Positions 18,004 through 27,059 of a stretch of 64,000 nucleotides of DNA are shown piece after piece. The notes beneath the pieces are model-generated. The model saw only the letters and a list, made by a program, of their open reading frames with translations, was not told the origin of the DNA and searched no databases. The first letter of the stretch is position 1; every line of letters starts with the position of its first letter. This DNA is from Leptospiraceae bacterium (lineage in GTDB: Bacteria; Spirochaetota; Leptospiria; Leptospirales; Leptonemataceae): the NCBI GenBank assembly GCA_026005135.1, contig BPKM01000001.1, positions 682,001 to 746,000 on the forward strand, given 5' to 3'. A program made the position numbers and the translations under genes.

Positions 18004-20039
18004 CAACTTAATCTTGATCCTTCTTTTATATCTTTATGTGGAATAATTAATGAAAGTGTTTTATCATCAGTTGCTGCTAAAAGCATAGCTTCTGATGTAC
18101 CAAACTTCATTTTTCTTGGCTTTAGATTTGTTACTAAAACTACTTTCATTCCAATAATTTCTTCAGGTTTATAGTATTTTTTAATACCAGCAAAAACATT
18201 TCTTGGTTTTTCTTCTCCAATATCAACTTTTAATTGGAGAAGTTTATCTGCTCCTTCTACCTCAGTAGCTTCTATGATTTTTCCAATTTTTAATTCAATT
18301 TTATTTAATTCTTCTATAGTAATGTAGTCTATGTCTTTTTTTTCTTGTATGGTTTGTTGCTCTTGTTTTTCTTCTAAGAACATACGCTCTACCTGTTCTT
18401 TTTGTATTCTTGTTGCTAAATGTCTATATTGATGTATTTTATGGTTTGGAGGTAGAAGGATTTGCTTTTCGATAGAATCTGAAATTGAATTAAAGTTATT
18501 AGTATAATCAACAGGAATATTTAGAAACTCCCATATTCCTTTACTAAAAGATGGTAAAACAGGATATAAATAAATACTTAGTATCCAACCTGCATTGAAA
18601 ATATCTGTTATAATTTGTCTTGTTTTTTGTGGATCATTTTTAATTAAAACCCATGGTTCTTTTTCTGTTATATAACGATTAATTTCTGAACCAATTTCTT
18701 CTATTGTGCGAATTACTCGTTGAAAATTTCTTCTTTCGTAAAATTTTATTATATCATTTTTATGTTTTAAAGCGAATTGAATTAATTGTTTACCTTCTTC
18801 TGAGATATTTTTTGCTAATTGGTTATTTAATCTTTCTAAAAGTTTTGCACATCGAGAAAATATATTAGCAAAATTACCTACAACAGAACCATTATATTTT
18901 AAAATAAAATCACTAATTGTTAAATCAATATCATCTAAGGAATTGGATAATCTCGAAGCATAATAGTATCGTAGAGCTTGAGGATCTAAATGTTTTAAAT
19001 AACTTGTAGCTTTTATAAATGTTCCTCTTGATTTAGACATTTTTTCACCATTAATGGTTAAAAAACCATGAACAAAGACAGCTGATGGTGTTCTAAAATT
19101 TGCAGATTTCAAAATAGCTGGCCAGAATAAGGTATGAAAATATATAATATCTTTACCAATAAAATGATATACATATGTTTTATTTTCTTGCGTTTCGTTC
19201 CAGAATTCACCGAATAAATATTCTTTTCCTGTTTTTCGAAAATAATTAAGAGAAGATGCCATATAACCAATAGGTGCATCTAACCAGACATAAAAATATT
19301 TATTTTTTTCTCCGGGAATTTCGAAGCCAAAATAAGGACCATCTCTACTAATATCCCAGTCTTTTAATCCTTGATTAAGCCATTCATACATTTTATTTTT
19401 AACACTTTCATCAACCCTTTCTGTTAACCATTCTTTTAAGAAATCCTGAAAAGCAGAAAGTTTAAAAAAGATATGTTCTTCTTCTTTTTCTACAGGTTTA
19501 GTTCCACATAAAGCACATTTTGCATCAAGCAGATCATTGGGACGATAAGATGTTCCACAATTTTCACAGGAATCACCATATTGTTCTTTGGCACCACATT
19601 TTGGACAGGTTCCTTTTACATATCGATCTGGTAAAAACATTTTATCCTTAGGGCAATATAACTGGGTTACATTTTTTTTATATATATATCCTTTTTCTTT
19701 TGCTCTTAAATAGATTGTTTCTGAAAGTTCTTTATTTTCTGGAGAATTTGTTGTATAATAATTATCAAATTCAACTTCGAATAATGTTAAATCTCTATAA
19801 TGTTCTTTATGAACTTCTTCTATTAGTTGTTCAGGTGTTTTATTTTGTTTTTGTGCAGATAGCATTATAGGAGTACCATGGGTATCGTCAGCACAGAAAT
19901 AATATACTTCATGCCCCATTAATTTCTGAAATCGTACCCAAATATCTGTTTGAATATACTCTACTAAATGTCCAAGATGAATAGGACCATTTGCATAAGG
20001 TAATGCAGATGTTACTAAAATTTTTTTTTGTTTTTTCAT
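18003..20039 (-). CDS. metG: methionyl-tRNA synthetase
   Basis: A 678-residue class I synthetase charging tRNA-Met. HIGH-type motif PYANGPIHLGH at the N-terminus; a zinc domain with four CxxC-type knuckles (YCPKD, CPKCG, CENCG, CALCG at about 125-175); KMSKSRGTF near 335; and a C-terminal EMAP-II/Trbp111 tRNA-binding domain (about 575-678, LKIGKIIEATEVEGADKL, KPRKMKFGTSEAM). This is the MetG1 form with two zinc sites plus a dimerising tail. It is coupled to the metallopeptidase gene by TGATG and follows the rhodanese gene by 4 bp. Confidence 0.97.
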   Translation of the reverse strand: MKKQKKILVTSALPYANGPIHLGHLVEYIQTDIWVRFQKLMGHEVYYFCADDTHGTPIMLSAQKQNKTPEQLIEEVHKEHYRDLTLFEVEFDNYYTTNSPENKELSETIYLRAKEKGYIYKKNVTQLYCPKDKMFLPDRYVKGTCPKCGAKEQYGDSCENCGTSYRPNDLLDAKCALCGTKPVEKEEEHIFFKLSAFQDFLKEWLTERVDESVKNKMYEWLNQGLKDWDISRDGPYFGFEIPGEKNKYFYVWLDAPIGYMASSLNYFRKTGKEYLFGEFWNETQENKTYVYHFIGKDIIYFHTLFWPAILKSANFRTPSAVFVHGFLTINGEKMSKSRGTFIKATSYLKHLDPQALRYYYASRLSNSLDDIDLTISDFILKYNGSVVGNFANIFSRCAKLLERLNNQLAKNISEEGKQLIQFALKHKNDIIKFYERRNFQRVIRTIEEIGSEINRYITEKEPWVLIKNDPQKTRQIITDIFNAGWILSIYLYPVLPSFSKGIWEFLNIPVDYTNNFNSISDSIEKQILLPPNHKIHQYRHLATRIQKEQVERMFLEEKQEQQTIQEKKDIDYITIEELNKIELKIGKIIEATEVEGADKLLQLKVDIGEEKPRNVFAGIKKYYKPEEIIGMKVVLVTNLKPRKMKFGTSEAMLLAATDDKTLSLIIPHKDIKEGSRLS

Positions 20040-20043
20040 AAGC

Positions 20044-20898
20044 TTAACTTTCTGGATACCATATATTAACGTTTTGTTTTGGCAATTTAGTTTTTCTCCA
20101 TTCCATCCATGAACCTAAAAAAACTTTTACATCTCTATATTTGCATTCTTTTAATACAAGTGCTACAAAGCAAGAACGAGCTCCATTAAAATCATAAAGG
20201 ATTGTTGGTCTTTCTAAAATTAGATTTGCCTGTTTAAGTTTTTTTAAAACCGTTTGCTTAGAAAGTAAATGTCCCTCATCATCATAAAGTTCTAACCAAT
20301 CAAAATGTATTGCACCAGGTATTCGACCACAAATAGAACCAGGTTCTGGATTTATAAAACGAGGAAGTAGACCTTCGTATTCTTCTTTTGTTCTAACATC
20401 AATCAATTGAACTTTTACTAAATTTGTTTGAACATAGCTAATAGGAACAATATCTTTAAATACGAATGGTTTTTTTACTTCTATTTCTGTAATAATTTTA
20501 TCATCTGAACCAACTTCCAATAAAGAAGAAGGAATTTCATTAAATAATTTATTAAGAATATAGATATTTTTCTTATTATCCATAATGGATTTAAGTAAAA
20601 AGTATAATTTTCCAGCAAACATTCCTAAACCTTCATCAAAAATTATGATATTTTCGAAATTTTCACTTAAATTTATAATAGATTGTAAAAAAGAAGATAA
20701 TTTTAACATAGATTTTGCACTGGAACCATGAGGTTTTTTGATTAAAGCAGCGCTATAAGCTCCTTTAATTGTATTTTCTTTAAATTGTTCTAAAGAACGA
20801 CAATCTAAAAGTAAGCTATTTTCTGGAATGTCATTAATAAGAAATTTCCAGTCTAATTTTGGTATGGATTGATTTTCAACGGATATTTCATTTTTCAT
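20044..20898 (-). CDS. two-domain rhodanese-like protein lacking the usual catalytic Cys
   Basis: A ~284-residue cytoplasmic protein with two tandem rhodanese domains. Domain 1 (about 15-120) has LLLDCRSLEQF. Domain 2 (about 145-275) has LIDVRTKEEYEG and GRIPGAIHFDW. The active-site loop in domain 2 reads YDFNGARSC where active enzymes have YCxxGxRS, so the catalytic Cys position is Asp, with a Cys four residues past the Gly. Family knowledge: intact members move sulfane sulfur to thiophilic acceptors. This copy may be inactive or use the displaced Cys. ATG at 20898 is preferred over TTG at 20910. It is 4 bp upstream of metG, so likely co-transcribed with it. Confidence 0.8.
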   Translation of the reverse strand: MKNEISVENQSIPKLDWKFLINDIPENSLLLDCRSLEQFKENTIKGAYSAALIKKPHGSSAKSMLKLSSFLQSIINLSENFENIIIFDEGLGMFAGKLYFLLKSIMDNKKNIYILNKLFNEIPSSLLEVGSDDKIITEIEVKKPFVFKDIVPISYVQTNLVKVQLIDVRTKEEYEGLLPRFINPEPGSICGRIPGAIHFDWLELYDDEGHLLSKQTVLKKLKQANLILERPTILYDFNGARSCFVALVLKECKYRDVKVFLGSWMEWRKTKLPKQNVNIWYPES

Positions 20899-21027
20899 GG
20901 CAAAGTACAAATTTTTTTTAATAGCTATAGAATCAAAAAAAAAGTATTATTGTAAAACATAAAAATGAATTTTTATATTTGTTATAGTACTTTACAATTT
21001 AGTTTTGATAAAATTTATTACTTTAAG

Positions 21028-21774
21028 ATGAAATATGTATTTATTACAGGAACCAGTAGAGGCTTAGGGAAAGGGTTAGCAAAAGCTTTTTTAGAAGAAC
21101 ATAATGTTATTGGTTTAGCCAGATCTGAAAGTTCTCTTTTAAAAGAATTTCCTGCAAAATATGAACATATTTATTTTAATTTAGAATATCTTTCCAAAAT
21201 AGAACCTACCTTAGAAGATTTTTTTGAAAGAAAAAGACAACAATATCCTATTGAAATACATTATGTGATTTTGAATTCTGGAATATTAGGAGAAATTAAA
21301 GATATTCAGGATACATCATTAGAAGAAATTCAAAGAGTAATGAATATCAATTTATGGGCAAATAAAATTATATTAGATACAATTTTTCGTTTAGAAAAAA
21401 AACGAATTATTCAAGGACCTTCTAAAATTTTAGCTATTTCCAGTGGGGCATCAATTAGTGGAAATCGTGGATGGAATGCTTATGCACTTTCTAAAGCATC
21501 TTTAAATATGTTGATTAAATTGTATGCTTCAGAAGTTCCGAATAAACAATTTATTTCTCTTGCTCCAGGTTTAGTACATACAGAAATGCAAGATTTGATT
21601 TTACAAAAAAATATTGATTTAGAAAAATATCCTTCTTTTAAAAGATTAATAGATGCAAGAGGTACAGAATTAATGCCTGGACCAGATGAGGTTGGTTTAA
21701 AAATTTATCAGATGTTAAATAAAATTTTTTCTTTTGAAAGTGGTTCTTATGTGGATATTCGTAAATTAACATGA
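21028..21774 (+). CDS. short-chain dehydrogenase/reductase
   Basis: A ~248-residue SDR-family NAD(P)-dependent oxidoreductase. Cofactor loop TGTSRGLGKGLA right after the start, LNSGILGE in place of NNAG, AISSGASISG with the catalytic Ser, and YALSKASLN with the YxxxK pair. The frame is open from an ATG at 20965, but those 21 residues precede the first beta strand and are of low quality, so the ATG at 21028 is chosen. The closest style is sepiapterin-reductase-like SDRs. The stop overlaps the next ATG by four bases (ATGA). Confidence 0.88.
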   Translation: MKYVFITGTSRGLGKGLAKAFLEEHNVIGLARSESSLLKEFPAKYEHIYFNLEYLSKIEPTLEDFFERKRQQYPIEIHYVILNSGILGEIKDIQDTSLEEIQRVMNINLWANKIILDTIFRLEKKRIIQGPSKILAISSGASISGNRGWNAYALSKASLNMLIKLYASEVPNKQFISLAPGLVHTEMQDLILQKNIDLEKYPSFKRLIDARGTELMPGPDEVGLKIYQMLNKIFSFESGSYVDIRKLT

Positions 21775-22382
21775 TCAAATTATTTCTAATAGGCTATCTA
21801 GGTGTTTTGATTCCTGGTCCGGATATGCTTCTTGTTATTCGTACTTCAATCTTATATGGCTATAAGGATTCAATCTACACTTTGCTGGGAATTTTATCGG
21901 GTAATATAATTTATATTTTTCCAGTAATTTTAGGATATACTTTTCTAATAGAAAAATATATTCCTTATTTAATGATAATAGGAGGAATTTATATTATATA
22001 TTTAAGTTTTTTAATGTTAAAGAAGAATCAAAATAATAAAACTACTCATTATAATAAATCTATAAAATCTTTTTATTTATTAGGTTTATTTACGAATTTA
22101 TCTAATCCTAAAGCAATATTGTATTTTGCATCTGTATTATTACCTGCACTAATTGAAAAAGATATAAAAATCTATTTTTTGATGTTATCTTTTTTTATAG
22201 GTGTGATATTGGCATTTTTAATGTTAATATATTTTGCCAGTTTTATTCAAAATTTTCTTCAGAATCAAAAATACATAAAATATATTAATATAGGCTTTTT
22301 TTTTGTATTTTTCAATTATGGAATATATTTATTATATCAGGGATTTAAAATTTTTACCTCCAATCATATCTTCCATATTTAA
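21771..22382 (+). CDS. LysE/RhtB-family amino-acid exporter
   Basis: A 203-residue inner-membrane protein with about six hydrophobic helices. The N-terminal signature LGVLIPGPDMLLVIRTSI and the middle FTNLSNPKAILYF are diagnostic for LysE/RhtB exporters. The substrate is not predictable, but members export lysine, homoserine, threonine or similar. Translationally coupled to the SDR gene (ATGA). The 3' end overlaps the convergent histidine kinase gene by 29 bp. Confidence 0.9.
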   Translation: MIKLFLIGYLGVLIPGPDMLLVIRTSILYGYKDSIYTLLGILSGNIIYIFPVILGYTFLIEKYIPYLMIIGGIYIIYLSFLMLKKNQNNKTTHYNKSIKSFYLLGLFTNLSNPKAILYFASVLLPALIEKDIKIYFLMLSFFIGVILAFLMLIYFASFIQNFLQNQKYIKYINIGFFFVFFNYGIYLLYQGFKIFTSNHIFHI

Positions 22383-24069
22383 GGGCTGGATGAATATTTT
22401 GTGTATTTAAATTATTTTTTTCTATTTGTTTTTTAGGTAGTTCTATAAAAAACGTAGTGCCATTTTTATTGGATTTAAAATAAACTTTTCCATGATGATT
22501 TTCAATAATATTTTTTACTATTCCCAATCCCAGTCCTGTTCCTTCTCCCTGTGGTTTGGTGGTAAAAAATGGATCCCAAACTTTATTCTGGATTTCTTCT
22601 GGAATTCCTGGACCATTATCGATAATTTGTATTTCTATAAAATCTTCCTTTAATTCATTGGTTACTATTTTTATAAAAGGATTTTTTATATTTGTATTTT
22701 TTAATGCTTGATAGGCATTAAGAATTAAATTTATTAATACCTGTTGTATTTGGTTACTATCACATATAATATTACCATTGTAATTGAAATCCTTTATAAT
22801 CTGTACATGATGTTTTAGAGTATTTTCTAAAATAGAAAGTGTATTTTCTATAATCTGGACTAAATTATGTGTTAGTAATTCATTTTTCGAACTTCTAGAA
22901 TAATTTCGTAAGGATTGGACTAATTTATGAATAGATTTTGATGAATGTAAAATTCTATCAAGATTTTCATAAATTAAAGCTAAATATTTTAAAATATCTA
23001 ACATAAGAATTTTATCTTTTTCTGAAGATTTATTATATAAATTTATAATTTTATTAATTAAATTATTTTTATTTAAAAATATATGATTATCGCCTTTATA
23101 AAGATTAAAATCTATTAAAAAATTAATTAATAAGTCATCATAAGGAATTTTATTATTATCTAAATATTCTTTTAATTGTTTTTTTAATTTATATAATTTT
23201 GTTTGAATTGAATAAGAGGAAATAGAAAGATGATAAACAAAATAATATAAGATAATTAAAAATTCATCGGGTAGTTTTCGAAAATCCTTTTTTAAAAAGA
23301 ATATTTCAATAAGATGTTCAAAATATTTAATTACCTGAACAGATGAAGCCTGAATTACTCCTACTGGCGTATTGAATTCATGGGCAATTCCAGAAATCAT
23401 TGTACCAAGTGTTGCCATTTTCTCTTGTTGTATAAGGGTTTGTTGAGCTTTTTCTAATTCCTTGGTTCTTTCTAAAATTTTATCTTCTAAGGTTTTTAAT
23501 AAGTTTTCCAGTCTGGTATAAATTAACGAATTTGATAGTGTTATTATTACGAAGTATCTTAATTCTTCTAAGATAAAGTAATCCGAAATGGAAACATATT
23601 TTAATGTATTGGCATATATAAAACCAAGAATGGATTCATTCATAATAAGAGGTATTAAAATATTAGCATTTTTACTTTCCATGAAATTTAATATGATTGC
23701 TTTATGTTCTTCATTGCGTAATAGTTCAATATTTCTTTTTAAAAAAATTAGATCATATTCAGATAAAACTAATATAAAAGGATCAAAAATTTGTATTTTA
23801 GAATTAAATTCTGGTTTTTCTTTATAGTCTATAAAATGACCTAATTCTTCATTCCAGTAAAAAAAACTAATATTCTCTGATACTAAAAATTCTTTTAAAA
23901 ATTGAATTGTATAGTTAGCAATTTCTTCTATAGTCCTATATTTAATAATACTTCTTCGAAATAAGTCAATTTTTCTTTTACCTGTAAAATCTTCTCTTTG
24001 TTCTTTATAAATAAATTTATTTTTTATATACCTAAAAAAAGTATTGAAATAATATAGTATTTTTTTCAT
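22354..24069 (-). CDS. cytoplasmic GAF-type sensor histidine kinase
   Basis: A 571-residue protein without membrane helices. A GAF-like sensory region spans about 45-190, a coiled coil (about 190-215, LEDKILERTKELEKAQQ) follows, then HisKA with H-box SGIAHEFNTPVGV. A ~140-residue helical insert separates the H-box from the rest of the dimerisation region (RSLRNYSRSSKNE). The GHKL ATPase domain has N-box QVLINLILNAYQAL, G1 DNGPGIP and G2 GTGLGLGIVKNI. No response regulator is adjacent. The phosphotransfer set looks complete, so it is probably active. Confidence 0.92.
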   Translation of the reverse strand: MKKILYYFNTFFRYIKNKFIYKEQREDFTGKRKIDLFRRSIIKYRTIEEIANYTIQFLKEFLVSENISFFYWNEELGHFIDYKEKPEFNSKIQIFDPFILVLSEYDLIFLKRNIELLRNEEHKAIILNFMESKNANILIPLIMNESILGFIYANTLKYVSISDYFILEELRYFVIITLSNSLIYTRLENLLKTLEDKILERTKELEKAQQTLIQQEKMATLGTMISGIAHEFNTPVGVIQASSVQVIKYFEHLIEIFFLKKDFRKLPDEFLIILYYFVYHLSISSYSIQTKLYKLKKQLKEYLDNNKIPYDDLLINFLIDFNLYKGDNHIFLNKNNLINKIINLYNKSSEKDKILMLDILKYLALIYENLDRILHSSKSIHKLVQSLRNYSRSSKNELLTHNLVQIIENTLSILENTLKHHVQIIKDFNYNGNIICDSNQIQQVLINLILNAYQALKNTNIKNPFIKIVTNELKEDFIEIQIIDNGPGIPEEIQNKVWDPFFTTKPQGEGTGLGLGIVKNIIENHHGKVYFKSNKNGTTFFIELPKKQIEKNNLNTQNIHPALKYGRYDWR

Positions 24070-24140
24070 TAGTATATATACTATTTTATTAAAAAGAAAA
24101 AAGCAATTACTTTTTATAAGAAATTAAAAAAGGAAACATT

Positions 24141-25202
24141 ATGAAGCAATATAGAATACAGGAAATTCATGGGAATCTTTATTATATAATTTCAGAAGAC
24201 TATAATGAGAGATTATTAGCTGTTTTAAGAGGAAAAATGAAAATAGAACAAAAAGAACATCCTTCTAAAATTCCCTATAGAAATCCCTGTTGTGTAGGAG
24301 ATTATGTTCTTGTAAATGAAACTGATCAAGAGGATAGTTATCCAGTAATTGAAGAAATTTTACCCAGGAAAAATATGCTTGTTCGTGCTTCACCTTATGA
24401 AATCCAACCACTTGGTTCTAATTTAGATTTTGCTGTTTTAATTACAAGTTTAAAACAACCCGATTTACGTTCTGGATTTATTGATAGATTTCTAATAGCC
24501 TGTTATTCAGACAATATAGAGCCTGTTATCTTTTTTACAAAATGCGATTTATTGAATCCAGATCAGGAAGAAGATATTGAATTTGTAAAGCAAAGTATCT
24601 ATTATAAAAATATTTTATCTTATGTTTACTGGGATAATTTATTACAATCTGGAAATAGAGAGCCATTAAATCGAATACTCTCAAAGATTCATTATCATGA
24701 TTCTTTAAAATCCTTAAAAGATTTTTTAATAGAAATAAAAGAAGGAACTGTATTATTAGCAGGACAGTCTGGTACTGGTAAATCTACTTTAACAAATTTA
24801 ATTATTGGAAAAGAAGTCCAAAAAACAAGAGAAACCAGTAAGACAACCGGAAAAGGAAGACATACAACTACAACATCTTCTTTATTCCCTGTTAATGAAA
24901 ATTTAATATTAATTGATACTCCGGGTATAAAAGAGTGGGGACTTGCACATTTAACAAAAAGAGAAATATTTGAATGTTATCCAGAATGGAAAGATAAAAT
25001 TGGTATGTGTAAATTTAGAAACTGTGAACATTTATCTCAAATAGAAGGTTGTGTAATACAGGAAGCAATTTATCAAAATATTTTACCAGAATGGAGGAAA
25101 GAAAATTTAGAACATATTTTACAATCCTTAGATTATTATGAAAGAATAAGACCTGGAGATTATAAAAAGCCAACGGGAAGATTTCATAATAAGTTTTTTT
25201 AA
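24141..25202 (+). CDS. rsgA: ribosome small-subunit-dependent GTPase A
   Basis: A 353-residue circularly permuted GTPase that helps mature the 30S subunit. OB fold at the N-terminus, then G4 (FFTKCDLL near 130) before G1 (GQSGTGKSTLTN near 213) and G3 (DTPGIKEW). The C-terminal zinc knuckle is CKFRNCEH...GC near 295-310. A clear AGGA Shine-Dalgarno sequence precedes the ATG. It starts 71 bp from the divergent histidine kinase. Confidence 0.96.
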   Translation: MKQYRIQEIHGNLYYIISEDYNERLLAVLRGKMKIEQKEHPSKIPYRNPCCVGDYVLVNETDQEDSYPVIEEILPRKNMLVRASPYEIQPLGSNLDFAVLITSLKQPDLRSGFIDRFLIACYSDNIEPVIFFTKCDLLNPDQEEDIEFVKQSIYYKNILSYVYWDNLLQSGNREPLNRILSKIHYHDSLKSLKDFLIEIKEGTVLLAGQSGTGKSTLTNLIIGKEVQKTRETSKTTGKGRHTTTTSSLFPVNENLILIDTPGIKEWGLAHLTKREIFECYPEWKDKIGMCKFRNCEHLSQIEGCVIQEAIYQNILPEWRKENLEHILQSLDYYERIRPGDYKKPTGRFHNKFF

Positions 25203-25223
25203 GTCGATAAATATAATATAAAT

Positions 25224-27059
25224 ATGAAGCGATTATTATTTTTAATAATTATTTTTCTTTTTTGTAGCAATTTATATGCTATATGTGAATTTCATATTAA
25301 TAATACAAAAAATGTTTTTGAATTAAAAGGAAAATGGGATTTTTTTAAAGGAGGAGGTACAGTTGCAGCAAATCCAGAGTTAGATATATCTACCTGGGAA
25401 ACAATATCTGTTCCTTTTAAGTGGTATCAGGAAAAAACATTAAGAAATTATAAAGGTGAAATATGGATTCGTTGTAATTTATATTTAAATGAAATACCAG
25501 AAGAACTTTATCTGGATCTGGGATTTATAAAAGAAATTGATGAAGTATATTGGAATGGAGAAAGAATAGGGGGTACTGGTGATTTTAAAAATCGAATACC
25601 TGATTTTTCAGAAAGAAGAATTTATACAATTCCTTTACATATACTGAAAGATAAAAATGTAATAGCAATACGAATTTATGGAAGATTCTGGAATGCAGGC
25701 TTAAGTGATATTCCTAAGTTATATTTTAATTCTAAGATTTTAGATACAAAATATAAATTTGAAATGTTAGCTTTAGCATTCAATTTAACTTATATTTTTT
25801 CGTCTGTTTTTTTTATTTTTTACGGCATATATACTCAAGAGAAAAAATCTAATTTTTATTTTGCATTATTTAGTATTCTATTAGCATTTTATCATATGAT
25901 AATATGGGGAATGCGTTATAAATTTTTTAGTAATTATATTATTTCTTATATAGCTGAGTTGTTGTTTTTATTCCCTTTACCCTTTTTATTTTTAAGTTTT
26001 TTAAAAGAATGGTTAAATATTGAAAAAATTAAGTTTTATAATTTTATTAAATATTTTACATTATTATTAATGATTTCTGCAATTATTGGTTATTTTATTC
26101 CTTACATTTATCAAACAAGCTATTTACATATAGTGACTTATATCAATTTGATTAATATTGTATTTGTAGTAATTATTACAATTAGATTATTATTTTATTA
26201 TACCAGATTAAAATACGAAGAGACAAGATATTTAAATTATGGGTTATTACTTTTAGTACCGTTTATTTTTAATGATATATTAGTAGCACTGGATCTTATT
26301 CATACACCCAGAATGTTTGTATTTAGTTATCCTATATTTTTACTTGCTGTTGCAATTAATTTGTCTGAAAAAGCATTAAAGTTAAAAAAACAGTCTATTA
26401 TTCAGGCAGACGAAATACGGTTGATGGAAAAACAAAAATTAAATGTAATTTATAATATTTCTAATGAATTTCAATCAATTTTTGATGAAATTAAACAATG
26501 TGTTATAATTAAAAAGAATTTTGATTCTGCATTAATTCGCTTAAACTATTTAATTGAAAGTGCTCAATTATTACATCAAATAGAAAATAAAAAATATGTT
26601 CTTCAACCTTTAAAAGTGAACCTATCAGAAGAAACTTTAAAGATTATAGATGAGGTTTTAAAAGCTACCAAACAGAAAAAAAATCGATTAGAAATCCATA
26701 TACCAGATTCTCAAACAACTTTCTGGATAGATTTGCTATTATATAAAATTATTTTATATCATTTACTGGAAAATGCTTTATTATATTCTCTTGACGAAGT
26801 AGAATTAACCATTACGATCGAAGAGAATATATTAAAACTTAGAGTATACGATAAAGGACCTGGAATACCAGTTGAAATTCAGAATAAAATTTTTAATAAA
26901 TATATTAGAGGTAATAATAAAATACCAGGAAGTGGAATTGGCTTAACCTTGGTAAAAGAATCTGTATCTTTATTATCTGGGAATATCCATTTTGAATCAA
27001 AACAGGATTTTTATACAGTATTTGAAATTACTATTCCAGAATTAAAGGAAATTATATGA
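25224..27059 (+). CDS. 7TM-DISM sensor with kinase-like ATPase domain, phospho-acceptor His replaced
   Basis: A 611-residue inner-membrane protein. Signal peptide (1-19), an extracytoplasmic jelly-roll/galactose-binding-like domain (about 30-165, LKGKWDFFKGG, DEVYWNGERIG), seven membrane helices (about 185-385), a short helical region and a GHKL ATPase domain with N-box HLLENALLYS, G1 DKGPGIP and G2 GSGIGLTLVKES. At the H-box position the sequence reads NISNEFQS, with Asn where kinases have His. It may bind ATP without being able to autophosphorylate. Overlaps the next gene by four bases (ATGA), so the two are co-translated. Confidence 0.85.
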   Translation: MKRLLFLIIIFLFCSNLYAICEFHINNTKNVFELKGKWDFFKGGGTVAANPELDISTWETISVPFKWYQEKTLRNYKGEIWIRCNLYLNEIPEELYLDLGFIKEIDEVYWNGERIGGTGDFKNRIPDFSERRIYTIPLHILKDKNVIAIRIYGRFWNAGLSDIPKLYFNSKILDTKYKFEMLALAFNLTYIFSSVFFIFYGIYTQEKKSNFYFALFSILLAFYHMIIWGMRYKFFSNYIISYIAELLFLFPLPFLFLSFLKEWLNIEKIKFYNFIKYFTLLLMISAIIGYFIPYIYQTSYLHIVTYINLINIVFVVIITIRLLFYYTRLKYEETRYLNYGLLLLVPFIFNDILVALDLIHTPRMFVFSYPIFLLAVAINLSEKALKLKKQSIIQADEIRLMEKQKLNVIYNISNEFQSIFDEIKQCVIIKKNFDSALIRLNYLIESAQLLHQIENKKYVLQPLKVNLSEETLKIIDEVLKATKQKKNRLEIHIPDSQTTFWIDLLLYKIILYHLLENALLYSLDEVELTITIEENILKLRVYDKGPGIPVEIQNKIFNKYIRGNNKIPGSGIGLTLVKESVSLLSGNIHFESKQDFYTVFEITIPELKEII

